A stretch of DNA of 64,000 nt from the NCBI RefSeq assembly GCF_020889705.1, contig NZ_JACMYP010000005.1:1-64000 (forward strand), written 5' to 3'. This stretch comes from Bradyrhizobium altum. Its GTDB lineage: Bacteria; Pseudomonadota; Alphaproteobacteria; Rhizobiales; Xanthobacteraceae. Below are positions 35,423 through 45,556 of this stretch, piece after piece. The notes beneath the pieces are model-generated. The model was not told where the DNA came from. It did no database searches and was given only the letters and a program-made list of their open reading frames with translations. The translations under genes and the position numbers were made by a program. The stretch's first letter is position 1. Every line of letters begins with the position of its first letter.

Positions 35423-37801
35423 TCAGAACTTCAGATTGGCGAAGGCCCGCACGCCGAGGCCCGGCATCAGCACCTCGTCCTTGGTGTAGGACACCGAGTT
35501 GCGGATGTTCTGGTTGAGCAGATTGTTGCCGACCAGACCGAGCGTCATCTCGCGCGCGCCGATCCATGACTGACTGAGCTTGGTGTTGTAGGTGACCTCC
35601 GCATTCAGCAGATTAAAGCCCGCGGTCGGGGTCTCGCCGATGACAGCGATGTCGCTCTGCGCGAAGGCGTGCACCAGATTGATGCGGGTGAACCAGTTGC
35701 TGTCGCGCCAGTAGACGCCGCCGCCGAGCCGCACCGGCGGAATCCGCGGCACGTTGCTGCCGTCGGTGAAGGTGGCGCGCACCACGTCGAACTGGTTCTC
35801 GATGCCCCAGATCCCGCCATTGAGCGGGCCGATGTCGAGCTGGCTCTGGAACTCGGCGCCGCGGAAGATCGCGTCACGCTGCGCGTATCTCGCCTGGTTC
35901 AGCTCAAGCTGGTCCGGATTGGCTATGTCCACGCAAGCCGCACTGTCGCACGTGTTGCCAGTCAATTGGCGGTAGATAAAGCCGTTGAACTTCGTGTAGT
36001 AGCCGGTGAGTTCGAATCGCAACGGCCCCGTCGCCCGCCGTAATCCCACCTCGATCGATTTTGCCGTCTCGATGCCGAGATTGGGATTGCCGATGTCGAA
36101 GGTGGCGGTCGCATCATGGGCGCCGCGCGAAAACAGCTCTGCCGGTTTCGGCGCGCGTTCCACGTATTGACCGGTAATGCTCGCAACCAGATCCCACGGC
36201 AGGTTCTGGATCAGGCCAACGCTCGCACTTTTCGGCGTGAAGCGCGGATTGCGCTGCGTGGCGGGACCAACACTGGCAGGGTCGATGTTGACGTCGAACA
36301 CGTCAGGTATGAATGCCGGCGTTGTCCCGGAGAGGTTGACGTGCTCGATGCGCCCGGCGATCTGCGCCTTGGTGGTCTCGCTGAATTTCAGCTCATTGAA
36401 GACGTAACCGGCGACCCTGTTGTTGTTGTTAGGGTCCCACAATCCGTTGAGCGGGCTGCCTGGATCGTCCGGACTTGGGGCCGTCAATTCCTGATGACCG
36501 GCCTGCAGGCCGAACGCCGTCGTCACGGCCGCGAAGCGCGCGTTGAACGGCATCATTTGCACTTCGAGCCTGGCTTCTTGCTCCTTGTTGGTAAAAGTCT
36601 GCCGCACGCCGTCGCTGGTCAGGTCGGTCGGATCGGCGAGGCCGAGCTCGTTGTGGCGATAGTCGGTCGCGCCGACCCAGAACCGCACGGCGTCGATCGC
36701 CGCGGCATCGGGGCGGTACTCGCCCTTGACGGCGATCTTGGTCTGGTGCGCGTCGATCCGGGTCTGGTGATCGGCGCCGTCGATGCCGGGGATGTGGTAG
36801 AGCGAGTCGTTCTGGGTGATCGCCGCGCCGATAAAGCCGCCCTGGAAGAAATAGGAGGCGCCGACTGAAGCGCCATCCGACTGCGTGGCGGAGTTCGGCT
36901 GGCGGCCATTAATCGGCTGGCCGGGCACAAACAGATACGGATAGCTCGGGATGCTGTAGTCGCTGGTGGTGCGGCCGTAGACATCGGCATGCACCGCGAC
37001 GTTGTTGCCGCCGGCGTCCAGCAGCATGCCACCCTCGACGCCGCGATTGACCGAGCTCACCGAGGTGCGGGTCTCGACATTGAGGCAGCCCGGGCCGCCG
37101 GCATCGGCGAGCGGCGCCTTCACCGGCAAGCCGTAGCTCCGGAACGGCGTCGCCGCGCAGGTCGGCATCGCGTCGGGAATGCGGTTGTTGGTGGCGCTCA
37201 CCACGCCGCCGATCGAGGTCGAGCCGTAGCGCAACGCGGCAGGTCCCCGCACCACCTCGATCTGGTTGGTCGAGAACGGATCGATCGGCACGAAATGATC
37301 TTCGCCGAGATCCGAGGCGCCGCCGCCGCCGAGGCCGTTCTCGACGATGCCGACGCGATTGACGTCGAGGCCGCGGATGATCGGCCGGCTCGATGCGCCG
37401 GGCGCGAAGCTCGAACCGGTGATGCCGGGTTTCGAGAACAGCAAATCGCCGAGCGTGGCGCCGCCGGAGCGCCGCAGTTCCTCATTGGGCACCACGGTGA
37501 CGGTTGCGAACTGGTCGGTGACGACGGGCAGCACGCCCTGCTGTGGTGCCGGCGCCGGTGGAGCGGGCGCCGGTTGCGCCGCGGCGGTGCGTTCGCGGTT
37601 GCGGCTCGGCGCAGCCCGGACAACGTGAGTCGGCGTGCGCGTCGGCGCGGTTCGGTGCCGCTGGATCGGGCTCGGCGCCGTCACGGTGATGTCAGGCAGT
37701 TGCGTCGGCGTATCCTGGGCGATCGCGCCGCTACTCATTGCGCCCAGCAATAGCCAGCTCGCGCTCCCGATGTGGAATGCTCGTTTCTTCTGAAGTGTCA
37801 T
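35423..37801 (-). CDS. TonB-dependent outer-membrane receptor (zinc-type, ZnuD-like)
   Basis: This 792-residue outer-membrane barrel has a signal peptide (residues 1-28, ending SSGAIAQ), a basic Pro-rich stretch (45-90), a plug domain from about 105 with LRRSGGATLGDLLFSKPGIT and IEVVRGPAALRYG, and a 22-strand barrel ending LMPGLGVRAFANLKF. The C-terminal F is the usual outer-membrane signature. The upstream DUF2946 gene and a Zur-like box suggest zinc as the cargo, but copper or another metal is possible. The start at 37801 is the first ATG that gives a signal peptide; the frame is open 34 codons upstream. Confidence 0.87.
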   Translation of the reverse strand: MTLQKKRAFHIGSASWLLLGAMSSGAIAQDTPTQLPDITVTAPSPIQRHRTAPTRTPTHVVRAAPSRNRERTAAAQPAPAPPAPAPQQGVLPVVTDQFATVTVVPNEELRRSGGATLGDLLFSKPGITGSSFAPGASSRPIIRGLDVNRVGIVENGLGGGGASDLGEDHFVPIDPFSTNQIEVVRGPAALRYGSTSIGGVVSATNNRIPDAMPTCAATPFRSYGLPVKAPLADAGGPGCLNVETRTSVSSVNRGVEGGMLLDAGGNNVAVHADVYGRTTSDYSIPSYPYLFVPGQPINGRQPNSATQSDGASVGASYFFQGGFIGAAITQNDSLYHIPGIDGADHQTRIDAHQTKIAVKGEYRPDAAAIDAVRFWVGATDYRHNELGLADPTDLTSDGVRQTFTNKEQEARLEVQMMPFNARFAAVTTAFGLQAGHQELTAPSPDDPGSPLNGLWDPNNNNRVAGYVFNELKFSETTKAQIAGRIEHVNLSGTTPAFIPDVFDVNIDPASVGPATQRNPRFTPKSASVGLIQNLPWDLVASITGQYVERAPKPAELFSRGAHDATATFDIGNPNLGIETAKSIEVGLRRATGPLRFELTGYYTKFNGFIYRQLTGNTCDSAACVDIANPDQLELNQARYAQRDAIFRGAEFQSQLDIGPLNGGIWGIENQFDVVRATFTDGSNVPRIPPVRLGGGVYWRDSNWFTRINLVHAFAQSDIAVIGETPTAGFNLLNAEVTYNTKLSQSWIGAREMTLGLVGNNLLNQNIRNSVSYTKDEVLMPGLGVRAFANLKF

Positions 37802-37913
37802 TGTCCCGATCCAGGCCCGTCGAAATGACGGATCGATTCCGATTTGCCCTGGTGGAGTTTCGCCGCAAGTGTGACGCGGCAGTCGGCTCAGGGCGTGCAG
37901 CAATCAGTCGATG

Positions 37914-38336
37914 TCAGGACAGGGGAGGGGCACGGGAGTGAAAGGCCGCGGGCGCCGACTTCAGATGGATGAATTCGGCATTGGTGGTGCGGAACAGGAG
38001 CTCGATGGCTTCCGGCAGCAACAACACTGGCGGCGCCGTGAACAGCATGCTGCTCGCGAGCGAGATGACGGTGCAGATCGCGCAATGATCCGCCGGATGC
38101 CGGTCGTTGTCGTGCCTCGTGGGCGGCTCGGTCCCGGTCACCGGGACCGCGAGGTCCGGCGTCGCCGAGGTCCCGATATAGGCGAGATCGAGCAGCGACA
38201 GGCCGGTCTGGACCGCGGGCGCCGCTTGCGCGGCCGCAATGGGGTGGAAGTGCCCGAACGACAGCACGAACTGGACGGCGAGCGCGAACAGCGCCAGCCG
38301 CGAGCCAGTCTTGATGTGCTTCCGGAACCAGTCCAT
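37914..38336 (-). CDS. DUF2946 protein
   Basis: This 140-residue protein has a hydrophobic N-terminus (LALFALAVQFVLSFGHF) and a middle region with His and Cys: HDNDRHPADHCAICTVISLA. The CxxC plus His motif, and the ending FHSRAPP, are features of DUF2946 proteins, which typically accompany TonB-dependent receptors for metals. It is 112 bases upstream of the receptor and in the same direction, so the two are likely co-transcribed. The role is unknown; metal handling in the periplasm is a plausible inference. Confidence 0.82.
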   Translation of the reverse strand: MDWFRKHIKTGSRLALFALAVQFVLSFGHFHPIAAAQAAPAVQTGLSLLDLAYIGTSATPDLAVPVTGTEPPTRHDNDRHPADHCAICTVISLASSMLFTAPPVLLLPEAIELLFRTTNAEFIHLKSAPAAFHSRAPPLS

Positions 38337-38377
38337 GCCGATTGAGCCCCACCATCGGACCGGCTCTACCCAGTCGC

Positions 38378-38400
38378 CCGATGTTACATTATAACATCGG
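38378..38400 (-). promoter_or_regulatory. Zur-box-like operator
   Basis: CCGATGTTA-CATTA-TAACATCGG is a perfect inverted repeat with 9-base arms and a 5-base spacer. The core TGTTACATTATAACA differs by one base from the rhizobial Zur consensus TGTTATATTATAACA that I recall. It lies 42-64 bases upstream of the DUF2946 start, within its promoter. Confidence 0.8.
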
Positions 38401-38507
38401 AGGGCGACGGTGATGTCAACGGTGGTTCAGACACACTGTATCGATCCGTTGCTGGTGTGTGATTGCAGCAACGGGGTGTCGTTGAACATCGGGAGTGTGG
38501 GCCGGTC

Positions 38508-40571
38508 TCAGCGTCCCTCGCGCAGCCAGGTTGCCGCGAATGCACCGAGCAACAGCAGCAGGCCGACCAGGCCGGCGAACATCGGCAGCACGCCGACGCC
38601 CTTCACGACGCTGGCGTCGCGCATCTTGACGCCGAGCCAGCCGTCGCCGCGGAAGATCGTCGACGCGCGCACCGGCACGATGCGCGGCATGTCGAGGCTC
38701 GATCCGTCGACGATGCGCCGTGCGTCGCCGCCGGTCGCCTGCGAAAGCGGCTTCAGCATGTCGGTGGTCGAGGTGACTTCCGAGAATTCCTTCGGGTTGG
38801 TCGGGCCGACATTGATCAGCGCCTTCAGCGTCCCGTCCGTGGCCTGCCACAGACCGAGCTCGCTCGCGGGCAACGTGGCGCGCCACTCGCCGGGATCGCC
38901 TGCGGTCAAGGTCAGTTCATGCGTGGCGCCGCTCGGCGACGTCACGGTGACCGGCGCGACGGTGTCGGACATGGTCTGCCGCACCACCATGAGGTCCTTG
39001 CCCTGTACCTGCATGCGCAGCGCCTCTTCGTCGAGGTCCGGCTGCTTCATCAGCCAGTGCGACACCCGCCGCAACAGATCGAGATGCGGTCCGCCGCCTT
39101 CATAGCCGCGCGCCCACAGCCAGATCTGGTCGGAGAGCAGCAGCGCCACGCGGCCTTCGCCGAACCGCGACAGCAGCAGCAGCGGCTTGCCGTCGGCGCC
39201 GGTCATGACCGGTGGGTTGATCGCGTTGCGGGTGTCGACGGTGCGGAAGAACCGGCTCCAATGCGGCGGCTCGGCATTCGAGCCTTCCAGCCCGCGTGTC
39301 ACCGGATGGCGTTTCCCGGCATCGCTCAAATGCGCATAGAACGGCTTCTCGGTCACGCCGACCGGCTCGGCCGGCAGCACCGAATCCAGCGGCGTGCGCC
39401 AGATGCTGGTGGTCGAGGCGTAATCGGGACCGGCCGAGACCAGCACTGCGCCGCCGGAGCGGACATAGCGCGCGATGTTGTCGAAATAGGCGATCGGCAG
39501 CACGCCCTGGCGGGCGTAGCGGTCGAAGATGATCAGCTGGAATTCGTTGATCTTCTGCTGGAACAGCTCACGGGTCGGAAACGCGATCAGCGACAGCTCG
39601 TTGATCGGCGTGCCGTCCTGCTTCTCCGGCGGACGCAGGATGGTGAAGTGGACGAGATCGACGCTGGGGTCGGACTTCAACAGATTGCGCCAGGTGCGCT
39701 CGCCGGCATGCGGCTCGCCGGACACCAGCAGCACGCGCAGTTTGTCGCGCACGCCGTCGATCGCCACAACGGCGCGGTTGTTGACCGGCGTCAGCTCGTT
39801 CTCGAGCGGCGAGGCCTCGATCTCGACGATGTTAGGACCGGCATGCTTGATGTCGATGTCGACGCTCGAGGTCTGGCCGCTGGTCAGCGTGCGCTCGTTG
39901 ATCACCTCGCCGTCGCGGCGGATCGTGACCTTGGCGCGCTCGCCGGTGACGCCCTGGTCGTCGAGCCGGTAGGTGATGGTCTGGGTCTGGCCGACGATGC
40001 CGAAGCGCGGCGCTGCCGTGATCGCGATGCGGCGGTCGCGCTCGTCCTTGCGGCCGGTGATCAAGGCGTGCACCGGCGCCTGGAAGCCGAGCGCCTGCGC
40101 GTTGGCGGGAATATCGTGCACGCGGCCGTCGGTGATCATGAACGCGCCGGCGACGCGCTCGACCGGAACGTCCGACAGCGCCGATGTCAGCGCGCCGAAC
40201 AGTTTGGTGCCGTCGGTTTCGCCGTCGGCCTGGCCGGCCTCGACGACGCGGACCTCGAGGCCCTTGATCTGCTTCAGGCTGTCGACCAGCGCCTGCCGTG
40301 CCTTGTCGGTCTCCTGGTTGCGGGTGCCGAAATTCTGGCTCGGGCTCTTGTCGACCACCACGGCCGCGACCGACGATAGCGGCTCGCGGTCCTCGCGGGT
40401 GAAGGAGGGATTGGCCAGCGCGAGCAGGATCAGCGCCAGCGCGGCGACACGCACCGCGGCGCCGCGCGCGCGCGACAGCAACAGCAGCACCGCGATGACG
40501 ACGATCGCGCCGAGCGCGATCCACAGCACGATCGAGGGAACCAGCGGTGTGAACGCGATACCGTAGTTCAT
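38508..40571 (-). CDS. Membrane protein with glutamine-amidotransferase-like domain
   Basis: This 687-residue protein has two N-terminal membrane helices (IVLWIALGAIVVIAVLLLL and VRVAALALILLALANPSF) and a C-terminal one (LPMFAGLVGLLLLLGAFAATWL). Between them is a vWA-like region starting SVAAVVVDKSPSQN and a GATase1-like fold with FQLIIFDRYARQGVLPIAYFDNIARYV. It is the last gene of the MoxR-DUF58-DUF4159 operon and starts one base after the DUF4159 stop. The family is often annotated as hypothetical. Its role is likely in envelope-linked chaperone or activation work with the MoxR ATPase. Confidence 0.8.
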   Translation of the reverse strand: MNYGIAFTPLVPSIVLWIALGAIVVIAVLLLLSRARGAAVRVAALALILLALANPSFTREDREPLSSVAAVVVDKSPSQNFGTRNQETDKARQALVDSLKQIKGLEVRVVEAGQADGETDGTKLFGALTSALSDVPVERVAGAFMITDGRVHDIPANAQALGFQAPVHALITGRKDERDRRIAITAAPRFGIVGQTQTITYRLDDQGVTGERAKVTIRRDGEVINERTLTSGQTSSVDIDIKHAGPNIVEIEASPLENELTPVNNRAVVAIDGVRDKLRVLLVSGEPHAGERTWRNLLKSDPSVDLVHFTILRPPEKQDGTPINELSLIAFPTRELFQQKINEFQLIIFDRYARQGVLPIAYFDNIARYVRSGGAVLVSAGPDYASTTSIWRTPLDSVLPAEPVGVTEKPFYAHLSDAGKRHPVTRGLEGSNAEPPHWSRFFRTVDTRNAINPPVMTGADGKPLLLLSRFGEGRVALLLSDQIWLWARGYEGGGPHLDLLRRVSHWLMKQPDLDEEALRMQVQGKDLMVVRQTMSDTVAPVTVTSPSGATHELTLTAGDPGEWRATLPASELGLWQATDGTLKALINVGPTNPKEFSEVTSTTDMLKPLSQATGGDARRIVDGSSLDMPRIVPVRASTIFRGDGWLGVKMRDASVVKGVGVLPMFAGLVGLLLLLGAFAATWLREGR

Positions 40572-40572
40572 G

Positions 40573-43385
40573 TCATTGTCCCAGCCGCTCGATCAGGGCA
40601 GGCGCGTGCACCTGGTCGGCCTTGTAGTTGCCAGTCAGCGTGTACATCACGATGTTGACGCCGGCGCGGAAGGCGAATTCGCGCTGGCGCGGCTCGCCCG
40701 GGGTCAGCGGCAGCATCGGCTGCCCGTCGGGACGGATCGCCCAGGCGCCGGCGAGGTCGTTCGACGTGATGATGATCGGCGAGACGCCATCGCCGCCGCG
40801 TGCCGGGCGCTGCGCGGCCTCCTCGTCGTCCTCGCGCGGCAGCGCCTCGACCCAGCTCTGGCCCGAGTTGAAGCGGCCGGGGAAGTCGCGCAGCAGATAG
40901 AACGTCTTGGTCAGCACGTGCTCGCGCGGCACCGGCTCGAGCTCGGGCACGTCGAGGGTCGACAGCAATTCGCGCAGCGTCTGCATGCCCGGCGTCTGCG
41001 ACGCGCCATTGTCGCCCGGCGGCGCCTCGACAGCGTCGCGGGTGTCGAAGATCACGGTGCCGCCCTGCTTCATATAGGCGTCGATCTTGTTGATGGCGTC
41101 CTGCGCCGGCTTCGGCGCGCCCGGCACGATCGGCCAGTAGATCAGCGGGAAGAATGCCAGCTCGTCGCGCGCGGGATCGATGCCGACGGGATCGCCGGCT
41201 TCCAGTGCGGTGCGCTGCCCGAGGAACAGCGTCAGGCCGGACATCCCGGCCTTGACGATGGAATCGACGTCGGCATTGCCGGTCACGACATACGCCAGCC
41301 GCGTCTGCGACACCGCCTTGATGGCGAAGTCGTCGCTGCTGGCGTTCTGGGCGCGCGTCGGCGACGGCACCATCATGGTGGCAAGGACGAAGGCCAAGGC
41401 AAGCACCGCCAGCGCGGCGCGCCGCCGGATCAGCGCGGCAAGGCCGCCGCCGAGCATCGCCACCACGATCGCATCGAGCAGGAACAGCGCCAGCGCCGTC
41501 GACAGCATGATGCCGCGCAGGTCACGCGGCTCGCTGTTGGTGTAGGTCGCATGCTTCGCGCGCAGGCCGGAGGTGTCGAGCGGCGCAATGCGGTCGGCGG
41601 AGGCCAGCGTGTTGACCGCGATCGGGCTCTCGGCGGTGCCGTAGAAGCCGGGCGGATGGTCCGCGGTGCCGCGGTCGCGATAGTCCGCCGACATCGGCTT
41701 GGCGGTCGACGGCGGCGGGCCGAACGCGCCGAAGCCATCGAGCGTGCGCAGCGGCGCGACCGTCTCGGCATTGGGATCGCTGGCGACGCCGGGGCCGGGC
41801 TTCGAAGTGTAGCCGGACATGTCGATCAGCCGGCGCAGCATCTCGACGAAGGTGCCGGACATCGGCAGGTCGGACCAGCGCATGTCGCGCCGACATGGAA
41901 CAGGCTGACCACGCCCTTGCCGCGATGCTCGCCGGTGACGAGCGGCGTGCCGTCCTCGAGCGAGGCCCAGCTCTTGGTCGCGAGCACGGCGTCGGGCTCG
42001 GCCAGCACCTGGCGGCTCACGGTGATGTCCTTCGGCACGGTGAGGCCCGTGAACGGGCCATCGGCGGCGAACGAGGCCATGTGTTGCGGCTTCTCCCAGG
42101 TCAGGCTGCCGCCGAGCGTGCGTCCGCCGCGGCGCAGCTTGACGGGAACGAGGTCGTCATCGGCCTGCGCGAGGCGAGGGCCTGCGAAGCGCACCAGCAC
42201 GCCGCCTTGCTCGATCCAGGCATTGAGGCGGTCGCGGATCTCCGGCGACAGCGTGCCGACGTCGGCCATCACGATCATCGGCAGCCGCTGGTCGAGGAAT
42301 TGTCCGATCACCTGCTGCGGCGCGCCGCGATCGCCGAGCCTGACGTCGGCGAAGGGCGACAGCGCGCGGGAGAGATAGAAGGTCGAGGCCAGCAGCGGCT
42401 GTGCGGTGTCGTTGCTCGCACCCGAGACCACGCCGATGGCGCGGCGGCGCCAGCGCCGGTCGAGCAGCTGCACGGCGCCGGCCGAATGCTCACCGGAAAT
42501 TTCGAGCCGCGCGATGTCGTTGCGCAGTTCGACCGGAAGATCGAAGGCAGCTTCGGTCTCGCGCTCCTGCGGGCCGAATGCGTAGCGGGCCTCGCCGATC
42601 GGCGAGCCCTTGGCGTCGACCGCGCGCACCGTTCCCGCCGCGATGCCGCTTTCGGTGCGCAGGACCTTCACGGTCATCTTGGCGGCGGCGTTCTCGGCCG
42701 CGACCAGTGCCTGCGCGGATTGCGCGCCGCCGGTATAGATCGTCAGATTGCGGCTCTCGATCACCTTGCCGAGACCTTCGGTGAATTCGCTGCCGCGGCC
42801 GGTGTCGACGCCGTCGGACAGCCAGGCGATGTCGCAGTCGCCGGTCGATTTGAGGAAACGTTCCAGCGTCGCCAGGGTTTCAACGCGATCGATCGAGTAG
42901 GGTTTTGGCGCAAGCTGGCGCAGCGCGACGCGCGCGGCGCCGGCCGGCATCAGCGTGATGTCGCGCGTCGGCTCGGACAGCGGCACCAGCGCGACGCCGC
43001 GGCGGTCGCTGTCGGCATTGGTGACCAGCTCGTCCGCGGCCTTGATCCGCGCATCCCAACTCGAGGCCGCGCTCCAGCCGTCGTCGAGCAGGATCACCAG
43101 CGGCTGCTTGCCGGCGGCAACGCCGGTCTGCGGATTCCAGATCGGTCCGGCGGCGGCGAAGATGACCAGCGCGGCGGCGGCGAGCCGCAGCAGCGTCAGC
43201 CACCACGGCGTGCGCGACGGCGTCTCCTCCTTGGGCGCGATGTCGAACAGCAGCCGCGTCGGCGGGAATTCGATCCGGCGCGGCCGCGGCGGCATCACGC
43301 GCAAGAGCCACCACAGCACCGGCAGGCTGACCAGCCCCAATAGCAGCAATGGTTCGGCGAAGGAGAGCGGGAGGCCTGCGATCAT
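40573..43385 (-). pseudogene. DUF4159/BatA-N membrane protein, frameshifted near 41887
   Basis: The full-length product would have about 937 residues: a BatA-like N-terminus with two membrane helices (PLLLLGLVSLPVLWWLLRVM, then WWLTLLRLAAAALVIFAAAG), a vWA-like region (LVILLDDGWSAA) and a C-terminal DUF4159 domain. As sequenced, two frames are used. The first (43385 to about 41890) ends HVGATCAGPT, and the second resumes with MRWSDLPMSGTFVEML. Adding one C to give GCC-GAC restores FHVGADMRWSDLP. Total length mod 3 also fits one missing base. The ATG overlaps the DUF58 stop. Because this is a conserved operon core gene, a sequencing error is the simplest reading. Confidence 0.8.
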
Positions 43386-44326
43386 GCGCTGCGTCCCGCT
43401 TTGACGGTCGAGCGGCCGCCGCCCTTGCTCACCATCATGCCCGCGTGCAGGAACAGCAGCAGTTCGGCCGCGGAGCGGCTGGTGGTGTGGGTCGAGAACA
43501 GCCAGTCGAGCCGGTTGGTCTCGGCACGGATCTGCTCGCGATGCAGCGCGACGCGCGCGACATAGTCGCTGGCCCAGCTCTCGGCACGGCCCGCGGTGAT
43601 GACGCTGCCGGCCTCCGGCTCGACGAATTCGACGCGACCGGAATAGGGGAAGATCTCTTCGGCGGGATCGACGACCTGGATCATCGTGCCGTGCGCGCCC
43701 GACGAGGCGAGCCCGGCCAGCATGGTCGTGATCTCTGCGATCGGCGACCAGAAATCCGACAGCACGACGACTTCGGCCAGCGACGACGGGACGAAGGACG
43801 GCGGCAGGCTCGCGCGCGTCGTCTCGTCGTGCAACATCGCTTCCGCCATCTTGTCGATCACGTTGAGGCTTGCGGTCGGGTTCAGCAGGCCGGGAATGCC
43901 GACGCGTTCTCCGCCCGCAACGAGCAGCTCGGCAAGCGCGAAGGCGACGATCAGTCCGCGCTCCAGCTTGCTGTCGCGGGCTTCGCGCGAGGCAAAGGCC
44001 ATCGAGGACGAGCGGTCGGGCCAGATCCACACCGTGTGCGCGGCCTCCCACTCCTGCTCGCGGACATAGAGATGGTCATCGCGCGCCGAGCGGCGCCAGT
44101 CGACGCGCTGCGACGGCTCGCCGGAGACGAAGCGGCGGTATTGCCAAAAATTCTCGCCCGAGCCGGCGCGGCGGCGGCCGTGCAGGCCATGGATGACGTT
44201 GGCGGCGACACGGCGGGCCTCAAGCACAAGACGCGGCAGCGATGCGGCGAGCGTTCGGCTTTCGCCATCGGCACGTCGAACCGCCAGGATCTCCTCGTTC
44301 TGGTGCCTGTTGTCTGCCGCCATCAA
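43382..44326 (-). CDS. DUF58-family protein
   Basis: This 314-residue protein has the DUF58 signature FWQYRRFVSGEPSQRVDWRRSAR and REQEWEAAHTVWIWPDRSSSM, the latter being the start of a vWA-like fold with the metal-site DxSxS pattern (DRSSSM). No membrane helix is seen. Its start overlaps the MoxR stop by 4 bases and its stop overlaps the DUF4159 start, so the operon is translationally coupled. The partner MoxR ATPase probably acts on it or on a vWA substrate; the molecular role is unknown. Confidence 0.87.
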   Translation of the reverse strand: MMAADNRHQNEEILAVRRADGESRTLAASLPRLVLEARRVAANVIHGLHGRRRAGSGENFWQYRRFVSGEPSQRVDWRRSARDDHLYVREQEWEAAHTVWIWPDRSSSMAFASREARDSKLERGLIVAFALAELLVAGGERVGIPGLLNPTASLNVIDKMAEAMLHDETTRASLPPSFVPSSLAEVVVLSDFWSPIAEITTMLAGLASSGAHGTMIQVVDPAEEIFPYSGRVEFVEPEAGSVITAGRAESWASDYVARVALHREQIRAETNRLDWLFSTHTTSRSAAELLLFLHAGMMVSKGGGRSTVKAGRSA

Positions 44327-45327
44327 CCGATCCGCGTCTTCAGCTGCTTGATCACGTCAGGAATGGTGCGGCCCTCGGCGCGCGCCGAGAAGGTCAGCGC
44401 CATGCGGTGCTTGAGCACGGGCTCGGCGAGATCGAGCACGTCGTCGATCGACGGCGCGAGCCTTCCGTCGAGCAGCGCGCGGGCGCGGACCGCCAGCATC
44501 AGCGACTGGCTGGCGCGGGGACCGGGTCCCCAGGCGATCAGCTTGCCGGCTTCTCCGCCCTCGGTGCCGGGGCGGGCGGCGCGCACCAGCGTCAGGATCG
44601 CCTCGACCACGGAATCGCCGACCGGCAGGCGGCGCACCAGGCGTTGCGCGGTGATCAGCGTCTCGGCGTCCATCGACGCCTTGGCGAGCGTCTCATCGGC
44701 ACCGGTGGTTTCGAACAGGATGCGCCGCTCGGCGTCGCGATCGGGATAGTCGACGTCGATTTCCATCAGGAAACGGTCGAGCTGCGCCTCGGGCAGCGGA
44801 TAGGTGCCTTCCTGCTCGAGCGGATTCTGTGTCGCGAGCACGTGGAACGGCTTCGGCAAATCGTGTCGCGCGCCGGCAATGGTGATGTGCTGCTCCTGCA
44901 TGGCCTGCAGCAGCGCCGATTGGGTGCGCGGGCTGGCGCGGTTGATCTCGTCGGCCATCAGGAGCTGCGCGAACACCGGACCCGAGATGAAGCGGAACGA
45001 GCGCTTGCCGGCGGAACTCTCATCGAGCACTTCGGCGCCGAGAATGTCCGACGGCATCAGGTCGGGCGTGAACTGGATGCGCTTGGCGTCGAGCCCGAGC
45101 GTGACGCCGAGCGTCTCGACCAATTTCGTCTTCGCAAGGCCGGGGACGCCGATCAGCAGCGCGTGGCCGCCGGACAGGATCGTCACCAGGGTGTTTTCGA
45201 TCACCTGGTCCTGGCCGAAGATGACGGTGGCGACCGCTTCCTTGGCAGCCTTGATCTGGCCCGCGACCTGCTCGGCCGAGCGGACGATCACATCTTCCAG
45301 TTTTTCGACGCTGTCTGCACCGGCCAT
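44323..45327 (-). CDS. MoxR-family AAA+ ATPase
   Basis: This 334-residue AAA+ ATPase is a chaperone-like remodeller of the MoxR group. Walker A is GVPGLAKT (60-67) and the Walker B region is LLMADEINRASPRTQSALLQAM, followed by FHVLATQNPLEQEGTYPLPEAQLDRFL and the sensor motifs. The typical partner of MoxR is a vWA protein, and DUF58, DUF4159 and the GATase-like membrane protein follow. It is the first gene of the operon, with the divergent promoter region 45328-45556 upstream. Confidence 0.92.
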   Translation of the reverse strand: MAGADSVEKLEDVIVRSAEQVAGQIKAAKEAVATVIFGQDQVIENTLVTILSGGHALLIGVPGLAKTKLVETLGVTLGLDAKRIQFTPDLMPSDILGAEVLDESSAGKRSFRFISGPVFAQLLMADEINRASPRTQSALLQAMQEQHITIAGARHDLPKPFHVLATQNPLEQEGTYPLPEAQLDRFLMEIDVDYPDRDAERRILFETTGADETLAKASMDAETLITAQRLVRRLPVGDSVVEAILTLVRAARPGTEGGEAGKLIAWGPGPRASQSLMLAVRARALLDGRLAPSIDDVLDLAEPVLKHRMALTFSARAEGRTIPDVIKQLKTRIG

Positions 45328-45556
45328 TCGATCCGCTCCTTCTTGACGATGCGCTCGATTCTCGCGTCGTCACCACATGGGCTGCATGCTAAACCTATGC
45401 GAAGGCCATGTATTCGTTGAATTAAACTATCCCCACCTTATCGGTATTTCAGGGTATGAACGGCATCACGATGTGGCGAGAATGACATCCCGACCACATC
45501 TCAGGATACGTGCACCAATTGTGCCAGATTGAGGGTTGGAAACTTCAGGGCAAACA

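Noticed and set aside
38463-42378. Two long plus-strand frames over the DUF4159 and GATase genes
   Set aside because: Antisense shadows in a GC-rich region; no ribosome binding sites or domains, and they lie opposite coupled operon genes.
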